A stretch of 45,000 nt of DNA from Chrysomallon squamiferum (taxonomy: Eukaryota > Mollusca > Gastropoda > Neomphalida > Peltospiridae): contig CM022666.1 of assembly GCA_012295275.1 (NCBI GenBank), positions 13,935,606 to 13,980,605 on the forward strand, written 5' to 3'. Each line of letters starts with the position of its first letter. The stretch's first letter is position 1. Below, in pieces: positions 11,908-22,338 of the stretch. A program made the translations under genes and the position numbers. The notes under the pieces are model-generated. The model worked only from the letters and a program-made list of their open reading frames with translations, had not been told where the DNA came from and ran no database searches.

Positions 11908-14881
11908 TTGAAATAAAACTTAGACATTTTATTTCATTATTTTTTTAATATGTATATTTCTCAGAGTCTAGAGAAGAAGGATGTTGTAGTTGGTGTTGTT
12001 ACATCACTGATGGAAAGTGGCCTCGTTGTGCACATCCTCTGTCTTGACAACAACAAAGCTCGTGCTGTTGATGATATCAACATCAGTGTAAGATTTTGTT
12101 TGTGTCCGCTTTGATTTTGACTAGTAAAACTGATTTAAAAGTTATATACAGTGTACTGAACTATCTCTCAAATTTTTATTTAAAAATATGTAATATAGTA
12201 TATACTGAAACATCTCTCATATTTGTTTTGTTTTGAAAGTATGTAATATATGGAATTATTTCTTAGTTTTTTTTATATAATATAGATATATGTATGTATG
12301 TATATATGTATTGAAATTTCTTTCAAATTCTTTGTTTACAATCTCACAAAATATTAAATGTATTAAAATAATTTCTGTTACATCTAATATATTTTAAATA
12401 ATGAAAAAGATATTAAAAATACATAATTTGGATATAAATATTAAAAGTTCATCAGAGAGAGACAGAAAAGAAAGATTATTTTAATTTATTAGTTTAAACT
12501 TTCTATTTTAAATTGTGTTTTAGTAAAGATTATGAAAGCAATTTGATGAGAAAAAACTCACAAATCACAACAGAAACTGATTTTTGGACTTTCTTTTGTC
12601 TAGAAACTGTTAATTATTTTTGAAAAAATTTAACTTATAAGATAAAGCTCTACAGATCATGAATAAATGATTCTTACTGATTCTAAATTTTCATACTGAT
12701 TTCTAATATATCAAGTTGTGTGTATAATTATATTGGTTAAATTATTATTTGTGTTAATGTACAAATTCTGAAGCCAGTTTTTACTGTTTTCTGATTAAAT
12801 TCCTGCAGGCTTTTTGTCCAGTGAAAGAACTGCCACGACTTGTTCCAGGAGAAAATGCCACCAGTGGGTACCATGTGAAAGACATAGTGAGAGGTGAACA
12901 TTCTAACTCTTAAACGTTCAGTACAGTTTATAGCTCTTTTTTGATGTGCAATAAATTCTTCTTGTTCTCTTTTATTTCTAAAGGTTTTGATACCATTGCA
13001 CCCACTTATAAAAATAGTTGTTACTAGAAACACATGCACACACATGCAGACACACACACATATACACACATAATGTGCATATCCCCAAAACATTCACAGA
13101 TGTAGAATATTGCATATAATGATGGAGCTGTAATGATTAATTTTTGAAATTAATTTTAATAATGATGATAAATTAAACAATAATCCAAAATGTCATCCAA
13201 AATAAGTACATATCACATTCTAATATTTTTACACAGAATTATATGTTCCTTTCTTGTCTTCTACCTTCTCTGAGATTAAATTATCTTAAGGGTAAAAGAA
13301 AAGAGTTAATTTTTATTTAGATAACACATAGTCTAGGTCCTCGACCAAACCAGTGTGACATATCTAACAGAGATAGGCATTATTAGTCATTGTTTCTGTT
13401 TTGTTTCAGCTGCTGTGTTGAATGTGAACCAGGAAATGAGAAGAATTGTCATTTCTCTACAAGACAGAATGTTTTCATCTGAGGATGCTGTTGTTCCCAA
13501 ACTAGTAAGTGTATAAATTAGCAAATTACTAGATATATTACTAATATAGATGCATACTGTCAGTTAAATATAGAATATATTCTTTCTTTTACATATATGA
13601 TGCTCACATACATATATAAAATAAATAAATTATAACGTACATATCTATATACCTACTCATAGATTATATAGATGTACATTGTGTGTTTATATATGTGTGT
13701 GTGTGTGTGTGTGTATGTGTATTTTTATATCTAATGCACACAGCTAGTACATCGTACCTTGTAAAAAATATTCCATTTACTATAGAAATGTTGACAGCAT
13801 TGACATATCATTAAATAAATAAATCTTTAATTAATCTATTTATTATTTTGACATGTACTAACTTAAAAAAATTGTTGTTTTTTAGGGGCTGATAAGTGAG
13901 GATGATTTTCCAGTGTATTACAAGTAAGCTGTTTTTTGTCATTTCTTCATTTTCAAACGTAACAAATAAAATTGTGGTTAAAGAGATTTAACCCATGTAC
14001 TGCAGATCATAAGATCAAATCTCCCTGAGTGATCCTTTTTCTAATGTTTTATTATTATTATTATTATTGTTATTATTATTATTACCAATGTTACTGTTAT
14101 TATATTGTTATTATTGTTACTATTATTATTACTGTTATTATTTAATTATTATTATTATTATTATTATTATTATTTATTTAATTTATTTATTTATTATTTT
14201 TGTCTACCAGACGGACTCTACATGTGAGAGGACTGCCGTTTGAAGAACTGTTACACTCCATCGTCGGTTTTAACAACTCTGGCAACGTTGCTTACCTCAT
14301 CAACGCCCACATGCTGAAAGAGGAGTCGTCGATGATGCATCGTCTACACAAGTAAATATTCATTTTCTTTATCCACAAACTAAATTTTCTCTGCAGCTTT
14401 GAACCCTCCAGTCATCAAATGACAGTATTGCAGCTACTTACTAACTTTTGTTAAGGATCCAAAATTGCTGTCACAGTGATGAAATCAAATTAAAGAAATG
14501 ACAATCATGAACCTAAATCATGTTTAAGTTTTATAATATCAGTTCCTAACTGAATGAGATTTAAAATGTTGATTTAAGGATTCAAGTTAGAATTTATTTG
14601 TTTGTTTGTTTGTTTTCAGTTTACAAATTCCTGAAAAAGAATTTGCCGAGAATCTACGAAAGTCGCAGTCTCAGAAAATGGCTCACAGCAGGTAAAACTG
14701 GTTTGAAGCTTTTCTCATACTGATATTACTTTCTAAGTTACTTGTGACTTTGAAATTGATGTCTACTGTTTCCATTGCAGAAAGTTAATAGTTATTATTA
14801 AATAATAAATTTACTATTTTCATTAGTACTTGCATTGTGCAATAATAAACACTGTATTACATATGTTTATATGTGAGTATA

Positions 14882-14916
<35 letters not shown>

Positions 14917-17900
14917 ATTGTGTGTCCATATAGATATAGATAGACATAGACACAGACAGATAGATATAGATAGACATAGACACAGACAGATAGATATAGA
15001 CATATATAAATAGGTAGGTAGATATATAGATAGATAGATAGATGGATAGATAGATAATATATTCATTTACATGTGCATCACATTTGTTGCTAACACTGAA
15101 ATAATGTTTCACATTTTCAGTGTTGCCCAGGGTGTTCTGATGTTCAAGAAGGGGAAGCAACTGGAGGCTATGCAGCACTTGAACAGAGCTCTTCAGATAG
15201 ATGAGAAAAATGTAGAGGCTTTGGTAGCAAGGGGAGCTTTGTAAGTGCAGTTTTTTTTTACCATCTGTCACACTGTGGACTTTTCAGATTAGTAATGATG
15301 TGTTAATCCATTAGTTTTGGTTGTTAGAATATTTCTGTGTATATCTACAAAAAATGTTTTGATTTTTAATAATAATAATAATAATGAATAACTCAAAATG
15401 TCATAAGAAATGTATATATTTACGTTTTTAGAACATTTAAAAAAAATATATTAACTATTAAATTATCGTCTTATTTCAGAAATGGCTTTAAAATATATAT
15501 AATTATGTTTTTGTATTTATTTATTTTTGTTTTTATTTTATTTCAGGTATGCCAACAATGAAAGTTATTCGCGGGCTATTGATGATTTTGAAGAAGCTTT
15601 GTCAGTGAACACACAACATGTTAATGCAAGAAAATATTTGTATGAGACTCTTATAGTGAAGGGAAAAGCGTAAGTAAAAACAAATTCATTGTCTTTCAGT
15701 CTCTAAAATCAACAGTTGTGATTAACATATACCTCTAGTGATGTGAAAAAATAATCTAAATATTATCTGGCATGTCCAAGTTATATTTTATTTGTTTTCT
15801 GCTAGCCAGTCTTAATTAATAATGAAGTATAACAACGAAAGAGACAAGTTTAAAAATATTTAGATCATAGAAGAAATTGTCTCAGTATTTTCTGCATATA
15901 TCCCATTTATATTTTATTTGGTAGCTGCTGTCCAATCTTAATTAATAATAAAGTATAAAAGTGAAAGAGTACAGGTTAAATTTACATTTAGTCTGATTTT
16001 TTATTAAAATTCTTATCCCTATGATTTCTGAAGCTGTTTCAAATTGAAAATTTTACCTTCTGCAACATTTATTTATTACATTAATAAAACAAGCGTAGTA
16101 CCATTAATCTTGCAAGTTTGGGACCAGAAATGACCCTAATTTTGATGTTTTCTGGTTTTCTAGACCAAGTCTTACAATTCAGTTAAAATATAAAATAAAC
16201 AATCATAATTAAAAAAAAACGAAATTGTATTTGAAAGACACAAATCCATACATTTCTAAAGCCAATTTTCTTGGTATCTGTATAACGTTTGAATATTTTA
16301 TCAGATTACTGGTATATCTATCTAACTGTTTATCTATATATATAACTACCTACCTATATCTATCTATCTATCTGCCTGCCTACTTATCTGTCTATTTATT
16401 TATTTATTTATTTGTTTGTTTGTTTGTTTGTTTGTTTGTTTGTTAAGTTTATTTATTTATTTATTTATTTATTTATGTGTAGTGATGAAGAGTGTGGAGA
16501 TCTGGAAGAGGCAGAAGAAAGCTACAGGAAAGCTGTTGTGTTATTTCCAGTGAAAACAGAAGCAAAAGAAGCTTTACGATCTTTGATAACCAAACAGGTT
16601 AAAGTTTGTTTACTAAACAGACTCAGTTACATTTCACAGTAAACAAATAAAAAAAACCATAATTTTTCTGTATTTTTACCTCATATCAAAAGAATTTAGG
16701 ATAAGAAATTTAATTTCAGCAATTTTTTATAATTATTTGGTACCGAACAAAAAAGCATTTGAGATAAAACTTACAACTTAAAACTTATAAAAGATATAAT
16801 TTTCTCAGTAGCTTACCCACCATGAAATGATAAGGAGAGTTAAGCATATACATGAAAGATGTAATTAGCGTTTCGTTGTTGATGTTTCCTAAATACCATT
16901 CTTATTAAGCAACAAGTCTGTGAATAATCATAATAATTAAATCATAATATTTAAGAAATTTTGACTACACATTTTATAAATATTTAAATATACACAAATA
17001 TAAAATTAAATATTAAACTAACTAGTGAGAAGGTCAGTTAGAGAGATCTGTCATTCATCAAGTGTTTTTATGTGTGTTATAATTTTCAGTTGAAGAAACA
17101 CTCCACTGACAGAGAAGATTGTGATGTCAGATCTCCGACACCTGACAGTAAACACAGATCTAGGTAACCAGTCAGTTCTTGAGTTTATTTATAAAAACAT
17201 AAATGTATTCCTGCTTAATTTCTTCACTACTTGAGAGAGTAATTATCGTCTGACGACAAGAATTTAGCTGTTGTGGAAGTGAACATCACAAAGTCATTGA
17301 TTGAAGTGTTTTATGATAAAAAATCTCTTGTAATTTGATCTCTTTCACTATGAGTACAGAGAGAAGTCAAATTTGTGACTGCTACAGCTGCTACTGTAGA
17401 TACTCAAGAATTTAAATATTTAATCTTGATTACTTTATGTTAACTGACAGTTATTAACAAACTGATTTGTCGTTGAACTGTTTCATGTAATTTCTTTTTT
17501 AAATATAACACTTTAATTTGGATGTTTAACATCAAACAGTAAGATGTACTAATTGTATCAATTCCAGGTTTAAATAATAAATTGTGATTTTTACATATAT
17601 GCTATCTATCACTGTTTCTGTTCATATTATCTCTAACTTCTCTGATCATACTCCTTTTTTTTTGTAAAATAATTTTAATTTTCTTTCTTCTTGCAGTCGT
17701 GGAAGTTTTAAAAGAAAACATTCTATCGGAGGTTATGTATCACCTCCTCCAAAACGTCGACATCGAAATTCAGATTCACCTTCTCCCCACTACAAACAGA
17801 ACCAGCAGACTCCTGATCAGTTTTCTCATGGCCTGGACTACAGGATTTCTCATCGAAAGGACAAAGTTAAAGACCAGCACTGGAATACTGAAGCACCTCG

Positions 17901-20425
17901 AGGAAAGGATCAGAAAGACGAAGGCAGAGATTATTCAGAAAAGGAAAGGAGAAAGTCTCAGACTTACGGAGATTGGCATTCGAGAAAAGATTATGACAGA
18001 TCTCCTGAAGATGGAACCTCACCTGGTTATGAGAAGTGTAAGAATTACAGAAGTCCTCCAAACAGGCACTGGTCAGAACGGGATAGAGAACTGATGAGAA
18101 GAGAGAGCTTCAGTAAAATAAGATTGTCCAGTAGGTCTCCAGAAAGTAGCAGTTCTTCAAGGAGAGTTTCAGGTCATGATCTCAGTAGAAAGAGTGACAA
18201 GTCTGACTTCAGTAAAAGTCCTATTGATGTGGAGGAATATTTGTATGGAGATGTTAAAGTGAAAGACGATGAAGAAAAGTTGTTGAGAGAAAAGTCAAAG
18301 TCTGCTGGTAAGAAAGGTTAAGAGATCTAGTGTGTCTGAAAAAGATTTCTCTCGTGATTCTTTTTATTCTTCACCTTCGACTGGAAAACATGGCAGGAGA
18401 TCATTGCAAAGTGATTTAAGAGGAAAGAACAAGAAGTTTTATGATTCTCCTGAAAGACAAACGGTTGTCTCTGAGAAATCATCCAGTTCATCAAAATACA
18501 GATCATATTGTCTTGAAGATGATTCTGAAACTCTCTCACGATTCTCAAAGAGAGAACAATATTTATCTCCTAGAGAGAGAAGCTCTAGAATGTTAAAATC
18601 TGAAACAAAACAACAAAGTCCTGAAATTGAAGGACCAGAGATCTATGATCCATCGCCCAAAGATGAAAGAAAAATATTCTTAGTAGCTAATCCTTTCTCT
18701 GCAAAGAATAAAGCTGAAAATGTGGACAGAGATTTGGAGAGTCCAAAAGACAAATACAAACATGAAAAGTATCAAAAGAGTCCACGTTCTGGAAGAAAAA
18801 GAACTGAGAAATATGATACTTCATTTTACGAAAAGGATAAGTGTGATCAAAAACACAGATATGATGAAAGTCCAGATTCAAGAAGACTGAAACATGAAGG
18901 ACGAGAGAGACAAAGAGAGAGTTTACACCGTGAAAGAAGCTCTCATTATTTTGATTCTGACAAGGATAGATATGCCAGTGAATCCAAGACAGAGGAAAAG
19001 AAAGGGGAACAAGACTGGAATGAACCTCGCAGACTGAAAATTTCATCCTTAGGAAGTAGAGCTGATGCTTCAAAGAGCAGTGTTGAAGATCTCAGTCAGT
19101 CTGTGATGTCCATTCACCAGAGACAGAATTACAACACTGAGAAGTCACAGACTGTTTTCAGTTGCAGACTGGAAAAGAAAGGTTATGAGCAGACAGGCAA
19201 GAAATCTTGCAGACAAGATGAAATGGATTCACAAGAAAGCGATCCAGAGTTAGTTTTGCCACTGAGGGCAGGATTAACCATACCTTCAAGATGGGATTCT
19301 CCTCAAGATGTACGGATCCAGAATAAATTATGGAGCCAGCGTTTAGCTTGTGATGATAGGCCTGGTGAAACACCTGACAAAGGCACAGGTATCTCCTGGA
19401 AAGAACGGAATACCAATGAACCTGGATTTAAGACTAGTAAGAGGAGAAGATCCAGCAGATCATCCACTAGTAGCAGCAGTAGTTCCAGTGGTAGATCTAG
19501 TTCATCATCATCATCATCATCATCCTCAAGGACTTCGAGATCAGGCAGTCAGAAAAAAAAGATTCAGGAAAGTCGCGATGGTCTCGTGTCAAACAGAGTC
19601 AGGAGACAGAGCAGTGATGAAGTGAGAAACATTAACCTTCCAGATATAATTCAGAGCGCAAGTACAGCGGTTAGTTACAAGTGTGATAAGGAGAATGAAT
19701 CTAGAAGGGGGAGAACTGAAAGTCAGAGAAGGGAAACTGGTAAATCCAGCCAGGAACAAAAGATGGGTTCAAAGACTAGAAGTCAAAGTAGGTCGGCTGA
19801 GAGAACTCCAAGTAGATCAAGGAAAAGGAGTCGCAGTAGATCGAAGAAGAGACATGGAAGTAGATCAAAGAAAACAAATCAAAGTAGGTCAAGGAAAAAG
19901 AGTAAATCAAGGAAAAAAAGTCGGAGTAAATCAAGGAAAAGAAGTCGGAGTAGATCAAAGAAAAGAAGTCAGAATAGATCGAGGAAAAGGAACAGGAGTG
20001 AAAGTAGATCAAGAAAGAAACACTCCAGTAGATCAGCAAAGAGAAATAAAAGTAGATCCATTGAGAAATCAACATCTAGTCAGAGTAAACACAGAAGTAA
20101 ATCCAGGACTGAAGTTGTGGGTTCTGCAGGTTCTCCTGCTGATAGCGGAGTGAAAACCAGGCAGAGCAGAAGAGACAGTCACCAGTCAGAAAAGGACAGA
20201 CGCTTGTCTTCATCTTTCTCTCACTCTCCTGGCTCAGCAAAGAAGAAAAACCAGACGTCTGACGCAGACAAAGATAAAAACACAAAGTCTTCTGGTGAAA
20301 ATGTTGACAAAGATACAGATTCAGCCATCAAGGCTTCGTTGGATGAATATGAACAGTTTTTGTCAACTCTGAAGCAGAATAAAAAACAGCAGTGGATTGC
20401 TGAGGGCAAACTGAAGCTAAGCTGA
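9743..20425 (+). CDS. TTC14: Tetratricopeptide repeat protein 14 (TTC14) orthologue, 14 coding exons
   Basis: Exons: 9743-9891, 11039-11145, 11358-11434, 11965-12087, 12809-12893, 13410-13504, 13886-13923, 14211-14351, 14620-14691, 15121-15240, 15547-15669, 16483-16597, 17090-17163, 17697-20425. All phases agree. Domain order matches vertebrate TTC14: conserved N-terminus ([23 protein letters not shown]), S1 RNA-binding domain (~residues 117-206, from [16 protein letters not shown] to [11 protein letters not shown]), then TPRs (~297-410: [52 protein letters not shown]). The Lys/Arg/Ser-rich tail follows, including an SR block around residues 1137-1227. The protein is thought to be nuclear and RNA-associated; no precise role is established that I know of. 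Odd: intron 3 must be GC-AG. A +1 frame break at ~18318 leaves 647 residues, against about 1,348 if one base is skipped, longer than human TTC14 (~770). The rest of the gene is intact. Confidence 0.9.
9881..10560. repeat. 78-bp minisatellite, about nine copies, each with the exon 1 splice donor
   Basis: TTTGTACA recurs at 9893, 9971, 10049, 10127, 10205, 10283, 10361, 10439 and 10517, exactly 78 bases apart. Units are nearly identical (CACAGCGTAC versus CATAGCATAC variants). Each carries CCAGAAA(A)TAGG|GTTTGT, the last exon bases plus donor. Because 78 is a multiple of 3, the minus strand shows a 26-residue repeat frame, judged spurious. Confidence 0.97.
10810..10856. repeat. (TA)n microsatellite after GTGT/CTGT-rich DNA
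   Basis: About 20 TA dinucleotides within TTC14 intron 1, preceded by TCTG/TGTC-type imperfect repeats from 10720. Confidence 0.9.
11039..11145 (+). CDS. TTC14: TTC14 coding exon 2
   Basis: Acceptor TTTTTCAG; reads [20 protein letters not shown] then acidic ADEDFD. Donor GATG|GTTTGT at 11146, phase 1. [10 protein letters not shown] matches the FISKKADLLF block of vertebrate TTC14. Confidence 0.88.
11358..11434 (+). CDS. TTC14: TTC14 coding exon 3, ending at a GC donor
   Basis: Acceptor TTTTTCAG at 11357; reads [20 protein letters not shown] then KEHFFN. The next exon is in frame only if the exon ends at 11434 with donor AAT|GCAAGT (GC-AG class). The GT four bases on (GCAA|GTATTG) shifts the frame. 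Confidence 0.8.
11830..11905. repeat. (CT)n microsatellite in TTC14 intron 3
   Basis: Pure CT dinucleotides for about 75 bases, roughly 60 bases before the exon 4 acceptor. It may extend the pyrimidine environment of that acceptor. Confidence 0.95.
11965..12087 (+). CDS. TTC14: TTC14 coding exon 4 (S1 domain, first part)
   Basis: Acceptor TTTCTCAG; reads [20 protein letters not shown] through DDINIS, 41 codons, phase 0 at both ends. Donor AGT|GTAAGA. It aligns by length with the vertebrate FFRDIERGDIVIG block. Confidence 0.9.
12809..12893 (+). CDS. TTC14: TTC14 coding exon 5 (S1 domain, middle)
   Basis: Acceptor TCCTGCAG; reads [11 protein letters not shown] through GYHVKDIVR; donor AGAG|GTGAAC, phase 1. 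The ALCPLRD-like start matches the family. Confidence 0.9.
13410..13504 (+). CDS. TTC14: TTC14 coding exon 6 (S1 domain, end)
   Basis: Acceptor TGTTTCAG; reads [20 protein letters not shown] through VVPKL; donor CTA|GTAAGT, phase 0. Confidence 0.9.
13886..13923 (+). CDS. TTC14: TTC14 coding exon 7 (38-base small exon)
   Basis: Acceptor TTTTTTAG; reads [12 protein letters not shown] plus AA of Lys; donor CAA|GTAAGC. It matches the LGVISSEELPLYYR block of vertebrate TTC14, which supports so small an exon. Confidence 0.88.
14040..14200. repeat. (TTA)n/(TTTA)n tract before the exon 8 acceptor
   Basis: Imperfect TTA and TTTA units run to within 10 bases of the acceptor TCTACCAG at 14203-14210. 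Confidence 0.85.
14211..14351 (+). CDS. TTC14: TTC14 coding exon 8
   Basis: Reads [20 protein letters not shown], then [20 protein letters not shown]; donor CAA|GTAAAT, phase 2. It matches the region between the S1 domain and TPRs that ends LLEKLGI.. in vertebrates. Confidence 0.9.
14620..14691 (+). CDS. TTC14: TTC14 coding exon 9
   Basis: The acceptor follows (TTTG)4 then TTTTCAG; reads [20 protein letters not shown]; donor CAG|GTAAAA, phase 2. It matches the FASALRKKQSASWA block. Confidence 0.9.
14880..15060. repeat. (TA)n, (GT)n and GATA/GACA compound microsatellite
   Basis: It includes a 34-base tandem duplication (TAGACATAGACACAGACAGA twice) and (TAGA)n in TTC14 intron 9. Confidence 0.9.
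15121..15240 (+). CDS. TTC14: TTC14 coding exon 10 (first TPR)
   Basis: Acceptor CATTTTCAG; reads [20 protein letters not shown], then [20 protein letters not shown]; donor TTT|GTAAGT, phase 2. [11 protein letters not shown] is the strongest single match to vertebrate TTC14. Confidence 0.95.
15547..15669 (+). CDS. TTC14: TTC14 coding exon 11 (second TPR)
   Basis: Acceptor TTTCAG; reads [20 protein letters not shown], then [16 protein letters not shown]; donor AGC|GTAAGT, phase 2. NARKYL is shared with vertebrates. Confidence 0.95.
16395..16482. repeat. (TTTA)/(TTTG)n tract forming the exon 12 acceptor region
   Basis: TTTA units, then about eight TTTG units, then TTTA units run directly into GTGTAG at 16482. 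The exon 12 pyrimidine tract is thus a microsatellite. Confidence 0.95.
16483..16597 (+). CDS. TTC14: TTC14 coding exon 12 (third TPR)
   Basis: Reads [20 protein letters not shown] then [18 protein letters not shown]; donor CAG|GTTAAA, phase 0. The [12 protein letters not shown] helix is TPR-like. Confidence 0.92.
17090..17163 (+). CDS. TTC14: TTC14 coding exon 13
   Basis: Acceptor ATTTTCAG; reads [20 protein letters not shown] then KHRS; donor TAG|GTAACC, phase 2. Start of the disordered basic tail. Confidence 0.88.
17697..20425 (+). CDS. TTC14: TTC14 coding exon 14 (terminal, Arg/Ser-rich), with an internal +1 frame break
   Basis: Acceptor TTCTTGCAG at 17696. The in-frame reading ([20 protein letters not shown]..) runs to TAA at 18319-18321. 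The +1 frame is then open without a stop to TGA at 20423-20425. Both parts share composition: [29 protein letters not shown], a poly-Ser run encoded by TCA/AGT triplets near 19465-19530, [15 protein letters not shown] near 19830, and a non-repetitive C-terminus [18 protein letters not shown]. The break lies at AAA-GGT-TAA-GAG: one extra base, or a +1 slip at the stop, restores KK[10 protein letters not shown]. No usable intron spans it, because the GTAAGA at 18308 has no acceptor at a workable distance that restores frame. Confidence 0.85.
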
Positions 20426-20485
20426 ACAGAACTGTAATAATGTATGAAAACTGTTAGAGGATTACCTGGGCAGAAGAAAGAATGA

Positions 20486-20810
20486 TAAATAAAATGGCAT
20501 CATCATCATCATCAGATATCATGGTCATACTGATCCATTTATGAGCATAATTATTTAAGAGCATAAATTAAAGTTAAAAAATGAATGAAATTTAAAAAGT
20601 GAGTAATTTTTATGATCTAAAATGGAGTCATCATCATTGTCAGGTATCACAATCATACTGGACTATTTATGAGCATAATTGTTTAAGATAAAAATGAATG
20701 AAACATAAAAAGTAGGTAATTTTATGATCTCAAAGAATTTACTGAATTAAAAAGTTGTCAGAGTATCTTGTACCATTATATGTTGGTATATTTATGAACA
20801 CAATTATCAG
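20486..20810. repeat. Diverged tandem duplication in the TTC14 3' UTR (unit ~130 bp)
   Basis: AAATGGCATCATCATCATCA..GATATCATGGTCATACTG.. and AAATGGAGTCATCATCATTG..GGTATCACAATCATACTG.. both continue into TTTATGAGCATAATT and ATGAATGAAA..TAATTTTTATGATCT. A weaker third copy (TTTATGAACACAATTAT) lies near 20790. Confidence 0.7.
20488..20493 (+). terminator. Proximal poly(A) signal of TTC14
   Basis: AATAAA 63 bases after the stop codon, inside the first copy of the 3' UTR duplication. Confidence 0.35.
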
Positions 20811-21808
20811 AAGTGTATAAACTAACTCAAATAAGGCTGCTTATTGAGATCCTGGTTAATGTATTGTCAAGAAAGATTATCAGCAGCAGCTTGTTCCATC
20901 ATCTAAAAGATGCTAAATTATTAATGTCACAGTTGTTGACAAGGTAAATTAAGATCAGGCTGAAAAAAAACCATCAGTGAAAAAATGGCTTTTAGTTTAT
21001 TTTGATAAGGGAATTGATATCATGATCATATCTGATAAATTTGTGAGTGAATCTCGTTTGAAATTTGTGGACATTAAAATCCAGGGTGAATATGCTTTAA
21101 GGTAGCTTTTCAATTTTAAATAATTGTTTAAGATAAGGTTTTGGTGGGCAACCAGTTTAAGATGGTCAAGCTTTTATTATGATTTGTATGCTTATTATTC
21201 TCTGTTATTAGCTATGTTTTCAGTGTAATAAATTCATCAGATTTTTTGTTTTTAATGCAAATCTTTTTGTAACTTTTTTGTTATGAAAATGAAATCCCTT
21301 GATGAACTGAGTATGTGATAAATATAGTTTGTAATAACAATCTGGTGTTTAATATGCAAGTTTATTATCTAGGACAGTAAATTTTTTTATTTATTTATTT
21401 AAAAAAAAAACATATTTATTTTATTTTATTTTTATATATATTTTTTTGGACATTGGCATTGTCGTATAGTGCAGTTAATTTATGGTTAATGAATCCACTT
21501 TTGTCATGTTTTATTACTTCTGCTACTACTACTACTACTGCTATAATTATTATTATTATTATTATTATTATTACAGATTTGATTACTCACTTGTTTTCAT
21601 GTGTTTAATTCAAATTATTCTGACTAGCAGAAGTTCAGTTCACACTTGTTGGATATTTAATAATTTATATTTAAAATATTGTTATTATATTCATCAGCTT
21701 TTTATATTTTGTTCTTTTTTTTTTTTTTTTTTTACTGGTTGTTAACTTGTATATAAAAATCCTGAAGTATTGTTCACTAAATTAATCTTCTGTGATAAAT
21801 AGGAAGTT

Positions 21809-21814
21809 AATAAA
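21809..21814 (+). terminator. Distal poly(A) signal of TTC14
   Basis: AATAAA with a following T-rich element; another copy lies at 21227-21232. Confidence 0.4.
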
Positions 21815-21829
21815 ATAATTTTTCAGCAG

Positions 21830-21933
21830 AACTTTGCGTCCTGTTTTTTTTTTATTTTTTTTTTTTTTTAAATTCTGTCTCTCCTCTAATTTTTATTTAT
21901 TTATTTTTGTTTTGTTCGTGTGTTTTTCATTGA

Positions 21934-21972
<39 letters not shown>

Positions 21973-22301
21973 GATTATTATTATTATTATTATTATTTAA
22001 CTTTTTAGCTTTCGTTTCTCTTCTTTTTATATTATTATTATTTTTTTTTCTTTTTTTTTTTCGGAATCTTCAGGATACTAAAGAGTACGTTAGGTGGTCT
22101 GAATAAATGGTCTAATATAAGTTTTATACTTCCAAGTTGTTACTTTATAGTTTTGAATGACCTATCACCGTTAACAACAGTTAACAAATACAATATTATT
22201 ACAAAACATCTTAACACGACCATTCTAACTTTTTAACAACTGGAGTCGTGACGTCATCATGAGTATTAAAGGTACATTTTTTATATTCTTTAAAATAGAA
22301 T

Positions 22302-22338
<37 letters not shown>

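Larger units (their letters stand above)
20426..21815 (+). other. TTC14 3' UTR
   Basis: Non-coding, AT-rich, with three AATAAA signals (20488, 21227, 21809). The last, in AAGTTAATAAAATAATT, is followed by TCAGCAGAACTTTGCGTCCTG then T-rich DNA and may be the distal site. A (TAC)n/(TTA)n tract lies at 21515-21575 and poly(T) at 21715-21733. Confidence 0.6.

Noticed and set aside
17699-18094. 131-codon frame starting at a GTG in TTC14 exon 14
   Set aside because: It is out of phase with exon 13. The in-phase frame from 17698 encodes the Arg/Ser-rich tail typical of TTC14.
18300-18330. A tiny intron (GTAAGA at 18308 to AG at 18322) as explanation of the frame break
   Set aside because: It would be 15 bases, far below a working intron, and its removal does not change the frame.
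19350-20153. Alternative frames within TTC14 exon 14 (91 and 156 codons plus minus-strand frames)
   Set aside because: They are shadows of the repetitive SR-coding frame. The homologous frame is the one ending at 20425.
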